NCBI GenBank assembly: GCA_910587465.1
Contig: CAJUMS010000062.1
Location: forward strand, 1-8,165
From: an uncultured Oscillospiraceae bacterium
Lineage (GTDB): Bacteria; Bacillota; Clostridia; Oscillospirales; Ruminococcaceae
DNA length: 8,165 nt
Direction: 5' to 3'
In this document: in pieces, positions 1 through 4,733 of the stretch
Layout: each line of letters starts with the position of its first letter
Numbering within the stretch: position 1 is the first letter of the stretch
The notes under the pieces: generated by a model
What the model saw: only the letters and a program-made list of their open reading frames with translations
The model's database searches: none
What the model was told of the DNA's origin: nothing
Position numbers and translations under genes: made by a program

Positions 1-28
1 TTATACTTCTTTGAGAATTTGGTGTCAA
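1..28 (-). promoter_or_regulatory. Sigma-A-like promoter firing leftward out of the window
   Basis: Read on the minus strand, TTGACA (28 to 23) is followed by exactly 17 nt and then TATAA (5 to 1), whose sixth base lies beyond the window edge. This is a near-consensus housekeeping promoter. It would drive a gene located to the left and read leftward; that gene is not visible. A weaker plus-strand pair, TTGAGA (11-16) and TATTAT (33-38) with 16 nt between, overlaps it. No binding protein or transcript can be shown from sequence alone. Confidence 0.45.
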
Positions 29-85
29 GTTTTATTATACAACATCATAAGCACCGACAAACGGCACTGTAAAGCAAATATTAAC

Positions 86-139
86 GAACGGATTCGATCT
101 CCTTATCAACAGCACATGGTCGGGGGTTCGAGTCCGTTC
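86..139. repeat. Imperfect inverted repeat pairing the tRNA T-arm with an upstream copy
   Basis: Bases 86-103 and 122-139 can pair over 18 positions: 14 Watson-Crick pairs, three G-T wobbles (93/132, 100/125, 103/122) and a single T-T mismatch (98/127), around an 18-nt loop. The left arm thus looks like a decayed reverse copy of the tRNA T-arm and acceptor start. It may be a remnant of an integrase core site or of an inverted att copy. The 18-nt gap is longer than the usual 6-8 bp overlap region of tyrosine recombinase sites, so the role is unproven. Confidence 0.5.
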
Positions 140-149
140 ACCAGCTCCA
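118..149 (+). pseudogene. 3' fragment of a tRNA gene ending in CCA (probable attachment-site remnant)
   Basis: The stretch reads as the 3' third of a tRNA: a T-loop TTCGAGT at 127-133, flanking T-stem strands 122-126 and 134-138, acceptor 3' strand CACCAGC (139-145), discriminator T and an encoded CCA (147-149). No matching 5' acceptor strand (GCTGGTG) or D- and anticodon arms lie upstream at a workable distance, so this is not a complete tRNA. The T-stem pairs poorly: two G-C pairs, one G-G mismatch and two G-T wobbles. Duplicated tRNA 3' ends are the usual scar left by tyrosine-recombinase elements, which fits the conjugation-gene remnant downstream. The parent tRNA may be a Thr type, judging by remembered tRNAs with a similar 3' end; this is only a guess. 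Confidence 0.6.
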
Positions 150-165
150 ACTAAATGCTACCAAA

Positions 166-217
166 AAGATTTATGCCCACAAACGGCTGTATAAAGCCAT
201 TTGTGGGCATAAATCTT
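166..217. repeat. 23-bp near-perfect inverted repeat (hairpin) after the tRNA fragment
   Basis: The arms 166-188 and 195-217 are complementary at 22 of 23 positions; the only mismatch is C184 with A199. The loop is the 6-nt GTATAA. It starts 17 nt after the CCA of the tRNA fragment, so it could be the transcription terminator that once followed the tRNA, but no T-run follows on either side, and the stem is much longer than a typical intrinsic terminator. A small dispersed palindromic element is the alternative. Confidence 0.6.
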
Positions 218-380
218 GTGAAAAACAGAAATCACCATCCGTAGATATTTTAGACACGAAAATGGATTCGAACCATCCCCCTACAAAATTTTTCGGATTG
301 TTTTTGTTTAAGTCGCACAAAAAACCTATGAGTTGCTTCTCTCAATCAAGAAGTGAGTCATAGCATCTGGATCAACGAAG
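218..380. other. Gene-free stretch with element debris and small hairpins
   Basis: No credible gene is seen here. On the minus strand, 277 to 261 forms a T-arm-like unit: stem GATGG/CCATT with a TTCGAAT loop (272 to 266), followed by a plausible acceptor-like 7-mer but no CCA; no other tRNA arms are present. A 15-bp imperfect hairpin lies at 326-340/349-363 (12 Watson-Crick pairs, two wobbles, one mismatch, 8-nt loop), and a 7-bp A/T hairpin (TTTTTGT, ACAAAAA) at 301-307/317-323. The hairpin at 326-363 ends 18 bp before the truncated coupling-protein reading frame, so the junction that removed its 5' half may lie here. Confidence 0.35.
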
Positions 381-1025
381 ATGTTCCGATCACTTGCAGC
401 AAGAAAATATATGGACGAAGTGGGAACGCTGCCCAAGATCGACGGACTTGAAATGATATTCTCGGCATCGCGCTCAAGAAAAATATCCATCGTTGCAATA
501 ATCCAGTCCCTCGCGCAGTTCGAGAAAACCTATGGTAAAGAGGGCGCGGAAATCATCGTCGATAACTGCCAATGCACCTTGTTCGGCGCGTTCGCCCCAA
601 ACTCTAAGACCGCCGAGGCGATGTCTCAGAACCTTGGCAAGCAGACCGTACTCAGCAGAACGGTGACGCGCTCAAGCAGCATGGACGGCAGCAACCGTCA
701 GCTTCAAATGATTGAACGCCCATTGATGACGATAGACGAGCTGAAATCCATGCCGAAAGGTCACTTCATTGTGATGAAAACGGGCTGTCATCCGATGAAA
801 ACACGGCTCAAGTTGTTTTTCAAGTGGGGTATTCAGTTTGAGAATGCTTACTCCATTGAGGAAAAATCCGAGCGCAAGGTGCAGTACGCCGACAGCCGTG
901 AGGATGAAACGGCGGTACTGAAAAGGTTTCCACCGAAACCTACAAATCCCTTCAGCAATTCCTTTGATGTTTTTTCACCAAAAACACTTCCTTTCAGATT
1001 TTTCCCTGCCAACCCGCTATTTTAA
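381..1025 (+). pseudogene. C-terminal fragment of a VirD4/TraG-type conjugative coupling protein
   Basis: The reading frame encodes the C-terminal part of a type IV secretion coupling ATPase, the membrane-linked pump that brings relaxase-DNA to the conjugation channel. A Walker B-like YMDEVGTLPKI begins at residue 10, followed by the RSRKISIVAIIQSLAQF segment (about 31-47) and NCQCTLFGA (62-70), all characteristic of VirD4/TraG proteins of Firmicute conjugative elements. Full-length relatives are roughly 550-600 residues. Here the N-terminal membrane helices and the Walker A nucleotide-binding loop are absent, and an in-frame TGA stands at 354-356, so the protein cannot be functional. The ATG at 381 has no convincing ribosome binding site. 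The last 35 residues, after about residue 180, are Pro/Phe/Asn-rich and may not be native. Its TAA overlaps the stop codon of the convergent next gene. I am confident of the family and fairly confident that it is a remnant. Confidence 0.8.
921..941 (-). terminator. Possible weak terminator for the sigma/anti-sigma operon
   Basis: A perfect 7-bp inverted repeat, AGGTTTC and GAAACCT (924-930 and 935-941) with a 4-nt loop, lies about 80 bp past the stop of the minus-strand operon. On the minus strand it is followed by a short T-run (TTTT including the paired T). The stem is compact but the T-run is poor. It also sits inside the coupling-protein remnant, so it may be incidental. Confidence 0.3.
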
Positions 1026-1852
1026 TAATCTTTTCTTTCCGCTCCATACTTCGCGTTATACTCATCTGTTGTTAAACCGATATTCCAGATGCGCTCGGCA
1101 AGCCCATCCTCGTAAATATCACTGCGGTGGAAATTCTCAATGATATAATCTCCGCCGGAGGATTGAAGAGTGAGATCAATGGCATAAAACATCACGCCTG
1201 CCTGCTCCATAAGAGTTTTTATTTCCAACAGGATATCAGCTGCATTCTCGGGAGTTGCCGCTTTTTCCGTGCTAACATAGATCGTGAGCAGTCCCGCCTT
1301 TCCACCCAATTCGGTAATATTGTACAACGCATCGGGTACGAGGATACTGTCCGGAAGGGCAAAATCGTGTCCCTTTTCCTTACTCTTGTCCTCATCACCC
1401 TCAAAAATCAACGAGCCATACGCGATGTTCGTGGAATACGGATAAGCGGGACTTTCCAGAACGCTGTCAACCAGCTCGCGGTAACTCATATCAAGACGTC
1501 TGCGGATATTACTGCCGTTTTGAACAAGGCTCTCATAATTGTCTCCGCGAAACGAGCCGTCCATTCCGAAAAAAACCGTAAATCGGCAATCCTCGCTGTT
1601 GTTCTTTGCGACGTGAGCGAGATAATCTTTAAACTTAAAAGAATAGCTTACGCCTTCCAGAACATACCCATCTGCGGCGTATTTTTCAGCGATATATTTC
1701 TGGGCATTTTTTTTGGCGATCGAATATGATATAGGATTTCCCAACAGATCATTAGCTCCCCACAGAAGCACGCCTATCAGCGCAAACGCAATGATTGCGG
1801 CAATTATTCTGAACACTGTTAAATACCTTGAAATAAATGACTTAACGCTCAT
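1022..1852 (-). CDS. YfjL-like membrane-anchored protein, third gene of an ECF sigma operon
   Basis: The product is 276 residues from the ATG at 1852. An alternative GTG two codons upstream (1858) is too close to the GAGGGGAG ribosome binding site, which fits the ATG better. One N-terminal membrane helix (about residues 11-32) is followed by the conserved-looking NPISYSIAKKNAQKYIAEKY and a VSYSFKFKDYLAHV segment, which resemble YfjL-like Firmicute proteins as I remember them. The remainder is a soluble, probably extracytoplasmic domain with no catalytic motif that I recognise. The start overlaps the end of the anti-sigma gene by 11 bp, implying translational coupling and joint control. A role as sensor, accessory anti-sigma partner or envelope-stress target is inference from position only. 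The family assignment is moderately sure; the function is unknown. Confidence 0.75.
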   Translation of the reverse strand: MSVKSFISRYLTVFRIIAAIIAFALIGVLLWGANDLLGNPISYSIAKKNAQKYIAEKYAADGYVLEGVSYSFKFKDYLAHVAKNNSEDCRFTVFFGMDGSFRGDNYESLVQNGSNIRRRLDMSYRELVDSVLESPAYPYSTNIAYGSLIFEGDEDKSKEKGHDFALPDSILVPDALYNITELGGKAGLLTIYVSTEKAATPENAADILLEIKTLMEQAGVMFYAIDLTLQSSGGDYIIENFHRSDIYEDGLAERIWNIGLTTDEYNAKYGAERKDY

Positions 1853-2384
1853 TTTCACCGCTCCCCTCTTTTTCTCTCTTGCCGAACGCGAAATGCAAAA
1901 GCATTGATATAACTACTCCTGCAAGCGCAAACAAAATATAAAAGATCAACATTAAAAAGTCGATACTCTCTGTGCCGAACAGCCCGAATGCATTGACGAT
2001 CACCTGTATGATCACCAGAATTATCGGCACGGCAAACAAGGACTTACACCTGAAAACGAGATACCCAAACGCTCCTACAAAAGGCATTATCAAGCAGTTG
2101 CAGAACATGTCCACACCCGCGGTAAGGCTCAGTCCGAAATAGATGCCCAGCAGCATAAGCGCCGCATAAACCCCCGAAAGCCAACGCTTGATACGCAAAA
2201 TCGCTTTCGGCGATTCGGACGGCTCTACCGCGGGAACATACTTCCCATCAAAAAGCATTGCACAGTCGCCGCACTCTTGGATATGCTGCCGCACCGCCGT
2301 GTCACTTTCGGCGCTCGCAACGCCGTCCTTGACGAGGGGCATAAGGTCGCGGCAAACGCCGCAGGTTATTTTATTCTCATTCAT
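1842..2384 (-). CDS. Membrane anti-sigma factor with zinc-finger (zf-HC2) domain
   Basis: The product is about 180 residues. The N-terminus carries a ZAS-type zinc-binding pattern: Cys8 and Cys11, then H-x3-C-x2-C (His34, Cys38, Cys41), typical of anti-sigma factors that hold ECF sigma factors inactive. Four hydrophobic helices follow (about 68-91, 94-112, 117-137, 142-165), and the tail is charged (KREKEGSGENER), so it is a polytopic membrane protein with a cytoplasmic zinc-finger head. I chose the ATG at 2384 over the TTG at 2390 because GAGGAGG lies 9 nt before the ATG but only 3 nt before the TTG. This ribosome site lies inside the end of the sigma gene, and the two genes overlap by 8 bp. 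It presumably binds the neighbouring sigma factor and releases it on a signal; the signal is not visible here. Confidence 0.88.
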   Translation of the reverse strand: MNENKITCGVCRDLMPLVKDGVASAESDTAVRQHIQECGDCAMLFDGKYVPAVEPSESPKAILRIKRWLSGVYAALMLLGIYFGLSLTAGVDMFCNCLIMPFVGAFGYLVFRCKSLFAVPIILVIIQVIVNAFGLFGTESIDFLMLIFYILFALAGVVISMLLHFAFGKREKEGSGENER

Positions 2385-2886
2385 AATCAAAGCCCTCCTC
2401 TTTCAATTTTATGCGGATCTTTTCCTTGGTCCTGAAAAAAACTACTCTCGCGGAATTTTCGGATATCCCGAGCGCCTTGCCGATCTCGTAGAACGAATAG
2501 CCGTTGATCCGCATATGAGCAACCTTCCGAGGGCGCTCCTGCTCCTCGTCAATGATTGCGTAAATATGCCTGACAAGTTCGCGGTCAAGAAAGATCTTTT
2601 CCGCGGAACGCCCACTCGGCTGCTCGAGCTCGGTCAGCTCACAAAGCTCCGCCGTTTGGATAGTCCTCTTTTTCTTTCTAAGATATTTGAGCCACCGATA
2701 GCGCGCTATCGAAAACAGCCATGTTTTAACGTCGCTTTCCGCACGGAAACCGCCTATTGACTTCACGACCTCCAGAAACACCTCCGAGGTCAGATCCTCC
2801 GAGAGTGAAACGTCACGGCACAGACTGTACAAATAGCGGTAGATATCCTTGTAATAGACGGAGAATAATTCGTCCGGTACAGTCAT
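2377..2886 (-). CDS. ECF-type RNA polymerase sigma factor (sigma-70 family)
   Basis: At 169 residues it has the usual ECF size. Region 2 spans about residues 8-74 (LFSVYYKDIYRYLY, the DLTSEVFLEV core-binding helix, then the basic RKKKR end of the -10-binding part). A short acidic linker leads to region 4 (about 105-162), whose helix-turn-helix SFYEIGKALGISENSARVVF would contact the -35 element. There is no region 1 or 3, as expected. The ATG at 2886 is preceded by GGGAGGG with good spacing; an out-of-frame ATG lies 4 nt upstream. It directs RNA polymerase to a small regulon, normally including its own operon, and is presumably held by the overlapping downstream anti-sigma. The specific ECF subgroup and the inducing stress cannot be read from this window. 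Confidence 0.92.
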   Translation of the reverse strand: MTVPDELFSVYYKDIYRYLYSLCRDVSLSEDLTSEVFLEVVKSIGGFRAESDVKTWLFSIARYRWLKYLRKKKRTIQTAELCELTELEQPSGRSAEKIFLDRELVRHIYAIIDEEQERPRKVAHMRINGYSFYEIGKALGISENSARVVFFRTKEKIRIKLKEEGFDYE

Positions 2887-2911
2887 ACATTTTCACCCTC
2901 CCTTTGTATGA

Positions 2912-2940
2912 TTAGTGCCATTTTTTTATGTTTCGTTACA
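2912..2940 (-). promoter_or_regulatory. Candidate autoregulated ECF promoter
   Basis: On the minus strand TGTAAC (2940 to 2935) is followed by 17 nt and CACTAA (2917 to 2912), about 25 bp before the sigma gene start. An AAC-containing -35 box is typical of ECF-dependent promoters, and the spacer holds an A-run. No good sigma-A -35/-10 pair was seen in this gap. The -10 match is loose, so this is only a candidate. Confidence 0.3.
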
Positions 2941-2963
2941 GTCTTTACAAAATTTTTTCCTTA

Positions 2964-3000
2964 TACAAATAAAAACCGCGGAAATCTCTTCCCGCGATTT
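2964..3000 (-). terminator. Intrinsic terminator of the AGCS symporter gene
   Basis: Bases 2973-2984 and 2989-3000 form a 12-bp stem with two G-T wobbles around a 4-nt loop and a GC-rich core (CCGCGG with CCCGCG). On the minus strand it is followed directly by TTTTTATTT. It begins 4 nt past the symporter stop codon and would insulate the sigma operon promoter from read-through. Confidence 0.88.
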
Positions 3001-3004
3001 GTAT

Positions 3005-4564
3005 TTATGCTTTAAAGTTTTCAAGCTCCTCCTGCTCCTCAAGCTTTACATCCTTGGCATGTTCCTCCTGGATAGCGGGATCGTAGGAGAGCATTGGCTC
3101 AACGTTGAGCTTTTTAATGCGTCTGTCTATGTAGTTTTTGGTAATCTTGACCACCATAGGCAGACAAGCCAGTACGCCGATAAGGTTCGGGACCATCATC
3201 AGACCGTTAAACGTATCGGAGATATCCCACGCAAGCGAGCTTGTCATGATCGCGCCCGAGATTATCATCAGCACAAAAAACACCTTGTAGCCCTTTGCCG
3301 CCTTAAGACCGAACAGGTACTCAAACGACTTCGAGCCGTAGTGTGACCATCCGACTACTGTCGTAAACGCGAACAGAAGTATCGCTATCGACACAAATAC
3401 GCTGCCTGCTATTCCGAAAACGTTACCGAAGCTGTCCGCCACGAGCGTAGCGTCGTTCGTGCCCTCGGCTGCCAGACCCGTTTCAAGGTCGATCTTTCCC
3501 GAGGCGAGAACTACGACCGCGGTCATGGTGCAGACAACGATAGTGTCCGCGAATACCTCAAAAATGCCCCACATACCCTGCTTAACAGGCTCGCGGACGT
3601 TAGATGCGGAGTGTACCATTACCGACGAACCGAGACCTGCCTCGTTAGAGAATACACCGCGCTTACAGCCCTGAGTGATAACGGCTTTTATGCCGATACC
3701 AACTGCCGCGCCGCCGACCGCCTTAACACCGAACGCGAACCTGAAAATGCTCGCGAATATAGCGCCGACCTGTGTGATATTCGCGAAGAATACGATAATA
3801 CAGCCGAGAATATACGCACACGCCATAAACGGAACTACCCTTTCCGCAAACGCTGCGATTCGCTTCAAACCGCCGAGTATTATCAATCCCCCAAGGACCA
3901 TCAGCAGCACACCGATGATGACGTGCGTCCATTTAATATCGCCGAAAGCATTGCCAAGATCGACGTTTTTGAGTATCGCGCTGTCGAGATTGATGACGAT
4001 CTTGTTGATCTGTCCCATATTGCCGATACCAAAGCTTGCCAGAATAGCAAATACCGCGAACAGTCCCGCAAGAAAGCGTCCTATGTATTTGCAGCCCTTG
4101 TAGCCGCCCAGACCATCGCGGAGATAGTACATAGCGCCGCCGCTCCACTCGCCCTCGGCATTCTTGCGCCTGTAATAGATACCGAGAATGTTCTCGGAGA
4201 AGTTTGTCATCATTCCGAAGAACGCCGCAATCCACATCCAGAATACCGCGCCCGGACCGCCTACGCATATCGCCGAAGCCACGCCCGCGATATTTCCCGT
4301 GCCGATAGTCGCCGCAAGCGCCGTGCAGAGCGCCTGAAACTGAGATACCGAGCCTTCTTCCTTATTATGGCGGGCTTTGCTCCTACGACTGAACATACCG
4401 CCGATAGTTTTCATCCACCATTCCTTTATGTGGGTAATTTGGAAGAATTTGGTTGCGCAAGTCAAAAGTATGCCCGCGCCGATCAGCAGCACCAAGCCCA
4501 GATTAGTCCACACGAAGTCATTGACCGCGCTGTTTATCTTGGTCAACTGTTCCATAAAATCCAT
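3005..4564 (-). CDS. Sodium:alanine symporter family (AGCS) transporter
   Basis: This 519-residue integral membrane protein belongs to the AGCS (AlsT/DagA/AgcS) family, which imports alanine, glycine or related small amino acids with Na+ (or H+). The signature segment runs over residues 86-111 (ATIGTGNIAGVA, then GGPGAVFWMW), and a second conserved motif, GVFSNEAGLGSS, lies at 303-314. About ten to eleven hydrophobic helices can be seen, with WSGGAMYYLRDGLG (140-153) also typical of the family. The tail (about 485-519) is cytoplasmic-looking, acidic and Glu-rich. The length is within the usual 440-540 range, and no frame damage is seen. GAGGTG stands 7 nt before the ATG. It is a single-gene unit with its own promoter and terminator. 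The exact substrate (alanine, glycine or glutamine) cannot be fixed from sequence. Confidence 0.95.
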   Translation of the reverse strand: MDFMEQLTKINSAVNDFVWTNLGLVLLIGAGILLTCATKFFQITHIKEWWMKTIGGMFSRRSKARHNKEEGSVSQFQALCTALAATIGTGNIAGVASAICVGGPGAVFWMWIAAFFGMMTNFSENILGIYYRRKNAEGEWSGGAMYYLRDGLGGYKGCKYIGRFLAGLFAVFAILASFGIGNMGQINKIVINLDSAILKNVDLGNAFGDIKWTHVIIGVLLMVLGGLIILGGLKRIAAFAERVVPFMACAYILGCIIVFFANITQVGAIFASIFRFAFGVKAVGGAAVGIGIKAVITQGCKRGVFSNEAGLGSSVMVHSASNVREPVKQGMWGIFEVFADTIVVCTMTAVVVLASGKIDLETGLAAEGTNDATLVADSFGNVFGIAGSVFVSIAILLFAFTTVVGWSHYGSKSFEYLFGLKAAKGYKVFFVLMIISGAIMTSSLAWDISDTFNGLMMVPNLIGVLACLPMVVKITKNYIDRRIKKLNVEPMLSYDPAIQEEHAKDVKLEEQEELENFKA

Positions 4565-4607
4565 TAGTTTACACCTCGTAATTGTTTTTTATGATATAAT
4601 CATATAT

Positions 4608-4636
4608 ATTATACCATATAATCTCATTGATTTCAA
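4608..4636 (-). promoter_or_regulatory. Sigma-A promoter of the AGCS symporter
   Basis: On the minus strand TTGAAA (4636 to 4631), a 17-nt spacer and a perfect TATAAT (4613 to 4608) form a strong promoter. Transcription would start near 4601, giving a leader of roughly 37 nt, too short for a riboswitch. GAGGTG lies 7 nt before the start codon. Confidence 0.85.
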
Positions 4637-4640
4637 GTGG

Positions 4641-4671
4641 TTTTTCACGATATGCGCATAATTTTATCACG
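4641..4671. promoter_or_regulatory. Candidate shared operator between divergent promoters
   Basis: A perfect 10-bp palindrome, TATGCGCATA (4651-4660), lies exactly midway between the two divergent -35 boxes. It is flanked by near-identical direct repeats TTTTTCACG (4641-4649) and TTTATCACG (4663-4671), whose starts are 22 bp apart, about two helical turns. The right repeat ends 3 bp before the nnr -35 box and the left one begins 4 bp from the symporter -35 box. This layout suits a regulator acting on both promoters; no regulator is identified. Confidence 0.4.
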
Positions 4672-4674
4672 GGG

Positions 4675-4703
4675 TTGACATATCGGGGAGATCGTTGTAC
4701 AAT
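4675..4703 (+). promoter_or_regulatory. Sigma-A promoter of the nnr-lipoprotein operon
   Basis: TTGACA (4675-4680), a 17-nt spacer and TACAAT (4698-4703) give a near-perfect housekeeping promoter. The start of transcription should be near 4710, leaving about 24 nt of leader with a GGGGGAG ribosome binding site (4720-4726), 7 nt before the nnr ATG. Confidence 0.88.
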
Positions 4704-4733
4704 ATTACTATAAACTAACGGGGGAGCACGAAT

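Noticed and set aside
20..149. Complete tRNA gene using the GGTG near position 20 as 5' acceptor strand
   Set aside because: It would be about 130 nt long, and no D-arm or anticodon arm can be formed between, so only the 3' fragment is supported.
305..365. Possible 3' end of a group II intron (AAGTCGCAC word and following hairpin)
   Set aside because: The domain V consensus (AGC triad, bulge and GNRA-type loop) cannot be built, and no intron reverse transcriptase is present.
1127..1729. Plus-strand open frame (200 codons) opposite the YfjL-like gene
   Set aside because: The minus-strand frame has a membrane anchor, a ribosome site and operon overlap; the plus-strand frame has none of these.
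3611..4567. Long plus-strand open frame (318 codons) opposite the symporter gene
   Set aside because: It is antisense to a complete AGCS gene with all family motifs; its translation is Arg/Thr/Ala-rich without recognisable domains, and it lacks a ribosome binding site.
4565..4610. Riboswitch upstream of the amino-acid symporter
   Set aside because: The predicted leader is only about 37 nt and A/T-rich, too short for a glycine or other known aptamer.
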